Shown here: in pieces, positions 41,960-51,533 of the stretch
Numbering within the stretch: the first letter of the stretch is position 1
How the letters are laid out: each line of letters begins with the position of its first letter
DNA from: Azolla caroliniana
Lineage: Eukaryota > Polypodiophyta
Assembly (NCBI GenBank): GCA_043228905.1
Contig: JBHGNT010000003.1
Coordinates: 15,314,001 to 15,378,000 of the forward strand
Direction: 5' to 3'
Length of the DNA: 64,000 nt
Made by a program: the position numbers and the translations under genes
Notes under the pieces: model-generated
Told to the model about the DNA's origin: nothing
The model's database searches: none
The model's input: only the letters and a program-made list of their open reading frames with translations

Positions 41960-43965
41960 CAGTATTTGGCGACCACTAAGGCGACCCCCCTTTGGAGACA
42001 GAGTTCAAGAATGATAAGCGGCAATGCAAGAAAAGTGACAAATGATGGCGATGATGTGTAGGAACTGACAATATGTACAAGTGAGTGAGAAATTGAAGAT
42101 TGACAATGTATTCATCACAAAATGAGGAATTGATGAATCGACAAAGAAGTGTTCAGCATCCCTAATCCATGTTTAGTCATAAGCAGAGACAAATATATCC
42201 TCTGATGTGTGTTAAAGTAGAGACAAATTTGTCCACAGTTTACAAGTTAAAGCACAAATGTGTCTCCTCATTATCACCATTTCAATCATCATCATCATAT
42301 CCACCTAGATCATTCTTAACAAAGAGGGAGAAGATGATGATCATGACGAAGGCGAATATGAACATGAAATGTTGTGTGGTTCGTGCAATTATGCTTCGTT
42401 GACAAAAACAGTGAAGGACGGAGAAATAAACGCACAACCAAATAGAGACGATTTAAGGGCCCGAAAGAAAGTGATGGTCGTACGGCCAGAAGGACCGAAT
42501 AGAGCCAAAGACAAAAACGGTTAGACACAGCCAAACCGCGGCCAAAACAGAGGCCGGAAGAACGCTCGGATAGTGATGACTGAAGAGAGTGGCCACGCAA
42601 CTGGAGGCCAACCGAACAAGACTGGCGACGATGAGAAAGGCATCAGGAACGGTCACCACCAACCGACAGCAGCCGAAGCAGAGCGGCCGGAGAGCAGTCG
42701 GAATGGCCTAATAACAGCCGAAGAGCGGCAAAAATGGCCGAACAACGCCTGAAGAGCAGTCGGGCAATAGTCGGAACGGTTGAAGTAGCCGGACAATGGC
42801 TGTAGCAGCCGGAGGGTCAGACAAGGGTCGGATGAAGCCGCATCGGTCGCCAAACAAACGATGGCGGCCGGAACGATGATGGATTCAACGTACAACTGGC
42901 CAGAGACATGCTGGACAAAGACGGCCGAAACAGCGACAGTGCTGCCGAAAAGCGACGGACCTCGGCCAAAACCGACGGCCGAATAGGGCCGACAAGGTCG
43001 GTGACAGAGACATCTGAAGATGGAGCGGACAGACATGGCCAGACGGGCCAGACAGCGGAAAGAGCGGCCAGAAGGGCCGGAAACCGGTCGAAACGGCGGG
43101 AGATGGAGACGGACGAGCGGCCAAAGAGTGGCCGAGGAGTGGCCGAGGAGCGGCCGAAGCGGCCCTAATAGCCAAACAGTGGCCGGAGTGGCCAAACGGG
43201 CTGGACAGACGACCAACCACAACAACCAAAACAAAGACAACGCAGAGAAGAAAGAGGCAGACATACAGAAAATAAGAAGAAGAGAGAAGAGAAATGCAAG
43301 GAAGAAGAAGAACAGAGAAGGAAGAAAAAGAAGATGTCATGGAAGAAGAGAAAGGCATGAACAGACAGACACGAAGTGGAAGAAACAGAGAAAGAAGAAG
43401 AAAGAGAGAGGAGGAAAAGAAAGACAGGAAGAGGAGAAGAAGCAACGGTTAACACCGAGAAGGAGGAAGAAGATGCTGACAACACACAGGAGAAAACATA
43501 AGAAGACAAACACTAAAAAAAAAAAATGAGAGGGAAAAAGAGAAGAGAGGGGCATGCGAAGAAATTTTAAAATGTTGAGGGTAGCAGCCTAAAATTTCAG
43601 AAACTTGGGGGTACTGAATGAAATTTTCAAAACTCGAGGGTACATATCAAAATTTTTAAAAAAAACAAGAGGGCACCACCAAAATTTAGAAAATCCCCAA
43701 GACTACTCACACACACTCAAAAAAAAGGAAGAACATACATATACACGACATGATTTTGGACCCATGAAGAAGTTCGTAAGCCGACAAAATGAGAATGTTC
43801 GTGTCACGGAAAGATTTGCTGACCGACAAAGATGTTCAAGTCAAGCACTCCGATCGAGGGAGTCGATCATTGAAAGGACCGATGGAAGTTCCGGTCGAAG
43901 AAATATCATCATCAAGGCATGTGGGATCGACGTGCAAGGCACTCTCCCACGAGCGTGCCATATTG

Positions 43966-44480
43966 TGTTACCCTGTACGAGATGTATGGAGAGTCAAGTG
44001 TGATGAGCGAGGGTCGAATGTTATCATGATGTTGTTGTGTATGTGTAGGGGGCATAAATGTAATTGTGAGTCTATACGCATGTGAACACATGCACACGTG
44101 TGTGCATGTGGATGGATACGAGGAGGTGTGAGTGAGTGTTCAGTATGAATGCTCGAGGGGGGCTTACACCCCTATGTATCTACCCCCTCTTGTACTATTT
44201 AACCCCTTATGGGGAATGAATGAATACAACAATAACCATATTTCTCTCTCTCTCTCTCTCTCTCTTTGACATCTTTCTCTCCCCCTTAACGTTGAACTCC
44301 CTTGGGAGGGGGGTGGAGCCATTCTAGGCACCACCCCCCACCCCACAATGCTTCTCAATGCTTGTCTTGTTCTTCATGTTCTCTCTCACAATCATACCAT
44401 TCATCATTTCCACTATTAGACCATGTCTATCTTCATTATCAATTATCATTATCATTAACCCTAACCCCAAAACCTACAAC
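43966..44480 (+). promoter_or_regulatory. LTR type A with CT run
   Basis: Starts TGTTACCCTG and contains TACTATTTAACCCC and a CT run at about 44,242-44,266. It ends near CCCTAACCCCAAAACC without the priming site that follows the type A LTR at 19,500. Confidence 0.65.
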
Positions 44481-44502
44481 ACTCCATTAACGCTTGATCA
44501 TC

Positions 44503-45098
44503 CTAGGGGATATTGGAGACGAGTAGACGAAAATCTACAGCGTATGCGGAGGCTGGACGATCACCTTGACGTAGTCGTCGAATTTTGTTGATTGTTGTCC
44601 TTATGCTGTCAGTATCTCCAAAACAGGCTTTAAACTCACTTATAAATTCTTCAAAATTGTTTAATACTAGAGATTCTTTTTCTAACAACGGAGCGAACCA
44701 TGCCAACGCTGAACCACTTAACAATGTGCCTACTAAACCCACTCGTGATACATCGGTGGGATATCGGGAAGGATGCATTTGAATAATAAGTGGTACCTGA
44801 TTGAGGAACCCTCTAAACTGCGATCGCGTTCCATCGAATTTCATGGGAAGGCCGATCTTGGGTTCTTTATGAATCCCTTGTGTTCCAGGTCCTTGTTGTT
44901 GCATCGCTACGATGGTTGCTTCGAGTTGTTGCACACGTAACGTTAGCTCCCCGTGTTGTTGTTGTTTTTCCTGCGCTATTTGTTGAAGATCCCCCAACAA
45001 ACGGTGATTTTCTTGTTCTAGTGCTACAAATTTCTCCTTTAAGCACTGGAGCTCCGAGAAAACAGATTGGTATTCCTAAGTGTTAACAGTTTCCAGTT
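44503..45098 (-). pseudogene. gag: Ty3/gypsy gag N-terminal part, second copy
   Basis: Closely related to the gag at 187-1,211. A coiled-coil N-terminus (LKEKFVALEQENHRLLGDLQ, ELTLRVQQLEATIVAMQQQ), then LPMKFDGTRSQFRGFLNQV, PSRYPTDVSRVGLVGTLL, AWFAPLLEKESLVLNNFEEF and FRLLVSNIP. The start codon appears lost (CTG at about 45,096) and a TAG interrupts residue 7. It ends in a stop near 44,503, next to the LTR, so the zinc knuckle and pol are missing. Confidence 0.8.
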
Positions 45099-45640
45099 TA
45101 CTATGGAGGATAAGGGGATTAGTATGAAAGGAAGAAAGGGGTAAGAAGATGTGGGAAACCGAAAAGAAGACCGGAAAAAGGGGATATGTAAGAAGATAAA
45201 AGGAAGAGGAGGAAAGGAGGAGACGGAAGGAGGACATAAGCAAATCGGTTCAAACTGTCAGGATCAGTACTAAGACAGAGAAGGAATTAGTATTAAAAGA
45301 TGAGGATTAGTACTAAGAGAGGTGTAGAACTCTCGAGAGAAGGAAAGAGTGAGCGAGAGAGAGATGGAGAGAGAGAAAGGGTGAGAGAATGATGATAAAA
45401 GATATATATTATGTGAAGAGAGTATACAATAGTAGCTAGGAGGCTTAAGACTGGCATTGAACCGATTTGGTTCGAAATAATGCCTTGTACCTCCTTTTAT
45501 AGTGTTCTCAGGAGTAATTAAACATAAATGAAAATAATATTCTATGTATTACAATGTATGGTCCAGTGGTCAAGAGATCGACCCATGTAGCATAAGGTCA
45601 TGGGTTCGAGTCTTGCCATATCATGACAATTAGAGATCCT
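45099..45640. other. Gag leader/LTR-like region with tRNA-related patch
   Basis: Purine-rich to 45,410 with GA runs, then AT-rich. 45,556-45,620 is tRNA-like (GGTCCAGTGGTCAAGAG, then GGGTTCGAGTCTTG). No coding signal. Confidence 0.45.
45556..45620 (+). other. tRNA-related (SINE-head-like) sequence
   Basis: A-box-like GGTCCAGTGGTCA and B-box-like GGGTTCGAGTCTT at tRNA spacing, flanked by TATGG/CCATA that could pair. About 460-525 bp upstream of the gag start, nearly the same offset as 1,688-1,742 has from the first gag. Confidence 0.4.
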
Positions 45641-47789
45641 AGTAGTCAGGCACATGTGCGGGCCCTACGGCCGGAAACCGTCTCCGGCAAAGGTAGAGGC
45701 AATCTCCGTCATGAAGGAAGAATGCAAGTCAGTAACGGAGGTGCGGAGATTCTTGGGAGCATGTGTGTTTTATCACATCTGGATTCCGCATTACGCGCAC
45801 ATAGCAGAGCCACTTTACGGCTTGTTAAAAAAGGGGCGTAAGTTCGAGTGGGGGATGGAGCATGTGGAATCAGTGTGGAGGTTGAAAGACGCACTTGTCG
45901 CGCGGCACAAGCGCTCCGGAAAGCGGTTAACGGCAAGAATGTTCCAATCTATGTAACCGTAGACACAAGCCCGACCGGGATCAGATGGGTGATCAATCAG
46001 GAGGACGAGAGCGGCATGCAGTTCCCGATCCGATCCGGGGCGAAGGTATTGAGAGAGTGACAATGAGGGTACCCCCAGGTCAAACGCAAACTGTGGGGTA
46101 TCGTTTCGGCAGTCAAGGCCGACAAGGACTATCTAATCGGAACGGAAGTAATAATCGAGACAGACTGCCTACCAATTCTCGGTATGATTTCCAGATGCGC
46201 GACTCCGGACCTGGCAATGCTCAGGTGGATCGCGTACGTCAAGTCTCTAAATCCGGAGATACGACACATCTCCGGTAAGGACAACACCATGGCCGATATG
46301 CTTTCAAGAGTACGATTCGACAATGAAGACGGCATGGTTTCGGAGAATGAAAGAAGTTGGTGAGGACTTCTTCAAATCAGCTCGCATAGCCGCAAAGGCT
46401 GGGAGCACTCCGGTGCTTAACGAGTTCGATGAGAGTAGGTACGACGGGGGGTGGCTCCAAATTGGAAGGTTCCCGAGGACAACGACGCCGGACGCGGCAT
46501 GGACCAGAAAGGAGGCTAACCGGGTTTGGAAGAAAGCGTACTGATTCTTCCTACGGGATGAAAGTATATGGAAGCTCCCAAAGAAGCGAAACAAAGTCCC
46601 ACTCCGAGTGGTGGCAAGGAAGGAAGAGTAGGAAGCATTTCTAACGGCGTACCACGAGAGTCCTTGGGCCGGGCACTGGGGGACATGGGCCACGTTTGAG
46701 AAGCTGAAGGAGAAGTACTGGTGGTCGGGACTATACCAGGACGTGCATCGGTTCGTAACGACTTGCGAAAGCTGTCAAATGCATTCCATAGTCCGACATC
46801 AGGACGAGCTGCATCCGACTTACCCGCCGATCGTCCACTTCAAGTGGATGGTGGATCTAGTGACGATGCCGATGGGGGTAGGACAAATGCGGTACTTGGT
46901 GCTGGCGCGAGAAGACTTGACAAACCAAGTGGAGGGCCACGCACTTCAGAATAAGACAACTGTGGCGGTGTGCCGATTCTTGATTGAGGAGGTGGTGTGC
47001 CGGTACGGGTGCATAGGGAAGATCGTGGCAGATTGAGGGGATCTGGACACGCAGGAAGCCGAAGAGTTGTTCGACCGGCTAGGGGTCAAGCTATCCCTCA
47101 CTACAGCGTGCAACCCGGAGGCAAACAGGAAGGCGGAACGCGGGCACGGGCCGATCGTAAAGGCACTAGTACGAGCATGTAAAGGATGGGTCGGGGATTG
47201 GCCACGACTCCTCCCTTACGCGTTCTGGGCGGACCGAACTATGCACAGTTCGGTAACCGGGTTCATGCCAGCAAAGCTGATGTACAGGCAAAGGTTGGTC
47301 ATGCCGGTGGAGCGAACGATCTCCTCATGTGCGGCGATAGATTGGAGGGGCAAGATGAGCCGGGAAGAGCTATTGGCGGCACAGATTCAGCAGCTCGAGC
47401 GAAGATTGGAGGACGTGGAACGGGCAAAGGCGAACCTACGTGCGGCAAGGGAAAGGAACAAAGACAAGTTCGACCGAACACGCCGGTTGCGGCCAAAGAA
47501 GATCGAGGAAGGTGACTGGGTGTTGGTGTACGATAGCAGCCTCGACAACCAGCACAGGGCAATGCGCAAATTCACGAGAAGGTGGTTCAGGCCCTACGCC
47601 GTAACGAGCGCGAATGACAATGGGATGTATCATCTTGTGGAGCTCGACGGGACGCGGTTAACGGTGCTAGTACCTAGGAAGCGGATCAAGGCGTTCAAGA
47701 AGCGGCATGAGGATGAACCGGACCCAGGAAGCGTGACCGACAACGGCGACCGGTCCGAAGCAGTCGAGGACTTGGGAAGTGACGGATGA
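45640..47789 (+). pseudogene. Ty3/gypsy pol, GC-rich copy B (RT tail, RNase H, integrase)
   Basis: Same family as 32,735-36,830 but cut in at the RT thumb (CGPYGRKPSPAKVEAIS, VRRFLGACVFYHIWIPHYAH). RNase H: VTVDTSPTGIRWVINQ, then in another frame IIETDCLPILGMISR and DNTMADMLSRVRF. Integrase: CESCQMHSIVRHQDELHPTY, WMVDLVTMP (D), KIVAD then a TGA at 47,034-47,036, LTTACNPEANRKAERGHGP (E), C-terminal part to VEDLGSDG. Several frame breaks lie between 45,900 and 46,740. No polypurine tract or LTR was recognised after the final stop at 47,787-47,789. Confidence 0.85.
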
Positions 47790-47888
47790 TTACGGGTCCA
47801 TCTTCTCCAGCCATTTCTTTGTATTACTTTTTAAGTTTCTTAATATGAATTAGTTTGTAGTCTATTTCTCTTTCTCTAAAACTTTGTA

Positions 47889-47936
<48 letters not shown>

Positions 47937-48264
47937 CAATGTTTTCTATACTTCTCAGTCACCATCTCACATTTACCCACCGATTGTATACCGTTCACAC
48001 TCCTTGCATCGACCTCACGGTCTAGAATTCACAATTCATTCCCTTCTCGTCAAAACTAAATATAAATCCATAAATACTCCCACTTAATACTATATGCCTT
48101 TTATATCCCACCCCTATAATCCCCCTATTCTTAGAGCCCACCCCCACACCCGCCCCCACCTATCACTTATCATATACATACATATAACCCCCCTCTAACC
48201 CACTTTCACTAATCAATCCTTTGCCTATCACAATTCCCCATTTCCCTCTCTCCCATCATTAAAC

Positions 48265-48312
<48 letters not shown>

Positions 48313-48605
48313 CCCTATATAAACCTACCCTCTTGTTGTAAATGACCTTGGCAAATTAGTTTGCACAAGGTCTTTCTAATGAAAATTTCTTAAGCTTTTC
48401 TTTTTTCTCACTCACTCTTCTTTTCTTCTTTCATCTCATTCTGCCATTCTCTTTTACTCTTGTTCACCTCTAATCCTACTCACCTTAGTTTCACTTGCAT
48501 CATTGCTTTATTTCTTCTCTTACTCTTCCCATATCATCTCAATAGTTGTGTTAGTTTGCTCGCACTCCTTGTCACGACGCTACGGTCACAACAATAATTG
48601 TTATC
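47790..48605 (+). promoter_or_regulatory. LTR- or promoter-like region with CT repeats and TATA box
   Basis: CT runs at 47,891-47,932 and 48,272-48,310, then CCCCTATATAAACCTACCC (TATA box at about 48,317-48,324), a possible polyadenylation-like AATGAAAA near 48,378, and a pyrimidine-rich tract to 48,540. It reads like U3-R-U5 of an LTR or a TATA promoter driving the ORF at 48,615, but I could not identify LTR ends. Confidence 0.45.
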
Positions 48606-48614
48606 TTGGTTCCT

Positions 48615-50326
48615 ATGGAGGGATTATCATCGGAGTTTGGAACCCACAATAGTGATACTTCGACTCGCATCGAATCACCATTTAGTGTCGAGTTCCCTCC
48701 ACAGCAGATGATGACTTTTGCCGCGATGGCATCAACTACACCAACACCAACAAAACCTAGAAGCGCCAACAAACGTCCTAATAAATGACAACGCGCCCCT
48801 ACATTATCCCCAACTTTCATCAACTCTAATCCTAGTAATGAAAAGGTCAATTCCTCCGACTCATATATGTCCTCACACCACTTTGACGACTATAAGCGTA
48901 AAGTGGTATCTAAATTTAAACATCTTTATAGGTGCACACAAGAAGCTAAGAATACGTATAAGCGTATCTCTGATCTAAACTCACATGACATCACCCCTCA
49001 TAATCTTAGGGTTCACCCACCGAAATTAACAATAGGTCATGAGGAGATCAATTCGAGCTTGCGAACAGAATTTCTAGCCCTCACAACACAATATCGCAAG
49101 GATCTTACAACATGCTATATTCCGCATTTAGACTTATTAGTCCACGCATTAACCAAAGCCATAGATGATTTTCCTAATCAAGTTTGTACCGATAGAGTAA
49201 AAATAATGGAAACAATGCAAGAACCCCCATTCATACAAGAAGTAACATCACTAGTAGGTCCCGATTCATTCCAAGATAGAATGGCACATTGGCAACAAGA
49301 GTTTGCCACTGAAATCCTTAGATCTTGTGATGAAGTAGCAGTTACATATTCTATTACCGCGGCTATTAGAAAGAAGGCCACTATCGGTAAAGACAAAGCA
49401 GAGAGTAGCATGCACAACAATGTTAGAGAAATCGACATAGAGATGAGAGATAGTGAAGATTATAATGTTAATAACAGTCCCTTTACAATTCCAAATTACA
49501 TTGGGAGTGAAAAACCAAAGAAATCCTCTACAAATTATACCATTCAAAAACCTAACCCTAAAGCTAACGCTAACTCTAACACTAACCCCAAACCCAAACT
49601 AAAATCCGCTACAAAGAACCTAAAACCTAATCCCTTTCAAAAATCTAACCCTATTGCTAACCCTAACCCTAACCCTAATTTTCCAGCAAAAAGAAATCCT
49701 CGATCATTGAACCACCGGAACCTCCTCCCGCAATACATCTCCAACATAACAAATAATCAAGTAAGTAGAAATCCTCATCAAAACCATTATGGCCCACGAG
49801 TCTTACTTTATAACCCTAATCGCCCTTTCTTTAATCCTATCTACAACCCAACTAACCATCTAGGGCACACGGTTCCCTCATGCGCGGCGGAAGCGACATA
49901 CCCACCGAGGGCATCTGTCCAACATCCTCACATCAAACAAAATTCAAACCAATATATTTCAACCTCGCACGAGCCACACTCACGGCCTATACATCACCAC
50001 CATACCTTGCCGGAATTTGAATTGGAAGGATACAACAAAGAGCGAAGATCTTACTTCGATAGCGGCTACACGTGCGGCGATGGTGGACGATTGTCACACC
50101 ATAACGGCGGCTACATGAGCCGTGGCGGTAATTATCCTACGGGCCGATACGGGAGGTCCATCCAATGCGAAGGCCATACATCTTATGGAGGCGGCACACA
50201 TGCCAACATAATGTTAAGCAAACGTGAAGAAGGCACTCGGGCTCTTCTTATGTGCGTGGCGGATCGTGGTGTGCTGGATCGTTTGGTGCTCAAACACAAA
50301 AGGGAAGGGGGAAGGAGACTTACCTC
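48615..50326 (+). pseudogene. Unrecognised gag-like ORF, cut by copia insertion
   Basis: The first frame starts at the ATG at 48,615 (MEGLSSEFGTHNSDTSTRIE) and stops at 48,786. A second frame is open from 48,867 (MSSHHFDDYKRKVVSKFKHL) to 50,326 and beyond. The first 190 residues of this frame look helical (RTEFLALTTQYRKDLTTCYI, FQDRMAHWQQEFATEILR). A low-complexity N/P/K segment comes from CCCTAA-type repeats (about 49,550-49,680), and a H/G/Y/R-rich tail follows (GGYMSRGGNYPTGRYGRS). The rest of the open frame after 50,326 is copia LTR sequence, so the true C-terminus is displaced. By position after a TATA/LTR-like region it may be a gag, but no zinc knuckle or known domain is visible. Confidence 0.5.
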
Positions 50327-50607
50327 TGTAACAGCCAAAAACTTCTTCTATTTCATTACGCGCAGAGCTCTACTTGCTCTCGTCTGTTTCTCTCTTCTAC
50401 TCTCACTCTCTCTCTCTCAGAGTTCTACTTCCTGTGTCTTTCTTACTTACTTACTCTCTTACTTTTTACCTAAGTAATAAGTTACTTACATATGCAGCTA
50501 ATTAGCTGCTTGTAGCTAATTAGCTATCAGTCGCTAAATAGCTGTCAGTAGCTAATTAGTTGTTTCTCCTTTATGTTCACAAGTAGCTAAATAGCTACTA
50601 TAGCTTA
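50327..50607 (-). mobile_element. 3' LTR of outermost copia (left part)
   Basis: Starts TGTAACAGCC (minus-strand LTR end GGCTGTTACA) and is interrupted at 50,607 by the next copia. The remaining 45 bp continue at 62,071-62,115, ending ...CTTCTCAACA. Contains CT-rich sequence and, at 50,505-50,607, several palindromic AGCTAATTAGCT-type units. Confidence 0.75.
50505..50607. repeat. AGCTAATTAGCT-type palindromic repeats
   Basis: About five imperfect copies, roughly 20 bp apart, of a palindrome built on TAGCTAATTAGCTA. They lie in the LTR of the outermost copia. Confidence 0.75.
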
Positions 50608-51071
50608 TGCAGAAAGTAGCGTGCGGAAGCAAGTATGAAGACCGAACAGAAGGCAGAAAACTCAAGTTTAATGGAGAGCTTGAGCTTACACGGTATACGT
50701 GGGAGAGACAAAGACAGACAGAGAGAGAGAGAGAGAGAAGACAAGAACTATATTCAACAAAAAGTACTCAATCTCTATTCACTACTCTATACATATGTGT
50801 GTTCAATGAACACTTTTATACAAGTCCTAGAAGGACTGACAGAAGTACTGACAGTACTTCAATGCTCATTAAGAGCTCCTACACTAACTCCCAAATATAT
50901 TCCTCATGGAATATCTTTCCTAACGGCCTCCCGGTTTACGCACCGATCCGTCCCTACCTACGCACCGATCTGCATAGCCCTTTACGCATTCGGCCTAACC
51001 GATCGGTCCCAATCGATCCGGTCCTCGGCTTCTTCAGCCGATCTGGCCGATGTTGAGCTTGTCTCTCAACA
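50608..51071 (-). mobile_element. 3' LTR of middle copia
   Basis: TGCAGAAAGTAG...TCTCAACA in plus coordinates. Includes a short GA run near 50,720 and a reversed TATA box in CTTTTATACAAG (about 50,814-50,825). Just right of it is the reversed polypurine tract ACTCCCCCTCAAGCTCAAC. Confidence 0.9.
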
Positions 51072-51533
51072 CTCCCCCTCAAGCTCAACTTGAGGCTCTT
51101 CGGGATCTTCGGGCTCACAACTCTAGTTCCTCCTGGCTTCACGCCTCGCTCGCGCTCCTTGACCTGTTCGACTCTGCACGCTTCGACCCTTCCAGTCGGC
51201 TTGTCTGCTCATGTGGCCCTTATCAGCTCTTCTGTTGTTGCGGTGTTGACGTTTCTCCTACTGCCTTTTCTTCCGCTTGGCCTCGGTTGATTCAGCGTAT
51301 CTGAATCAAACATCCGAACCGACTCGGCTACCTCCGATCGGTTTTCGCTCTCGTCCGAGTTGGCTGTCTCCAACTTGTCTTCGGTCTTCTCGCCCTCGAT
51401 GGCGTCATCTTCACCATGCGTGGTTGGCTTCGGCTCTCTCCTTTGGTTGCCCCCCTTCTGTCCGCTTCCGGACTTTTCCGCGGGTCCGCCCTTGGCTTCT
51501 TCAGCCGATCCGAAGTCGAACTCGACAACCGAG

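Larger units (their letters stand above)
41522..44480 (+). mobile_element. LARD-like LTR element, inverted second copy
   Basis: 5' LTR of type B (41,522-41,959, TGTTAACC...TTAACA, TATATAAAGG near 41,712), priming site TGGCGACCACTAAGGCG at 41,967-41,983, about 2 kb of purine-rich internal DNA, the conserved 3' internal end (GTGGGATCGACGTGCAAGGC at 43,921), then a type A LTR (43,966 to about 44,480). Frames at 42,650-43,530 are repeats of simple R/K/E or S/F/L codons and lack domains. Relative to the 16,698-20,025 copy the LTR types are in the opposite order (5' B, 3' A). The LTR at 41,522 also serves as the 3' LTR of the accessory-ORF element to its left. Confidence 0.7.

Noticed and set aside
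43020-43529. Basic R/K/E-rich 169-residue frame in the second LTR element
   Set aside because: Purine-rich low-complexity translation with no domain. The sense-strand frame is not kept in full in the other copy.
49550-49690. Interstitial telomere array or chromosome end
   Set aside because: Only short interrupted CCCTAA-like stretches inside an open frame. Too few units for a telomere.
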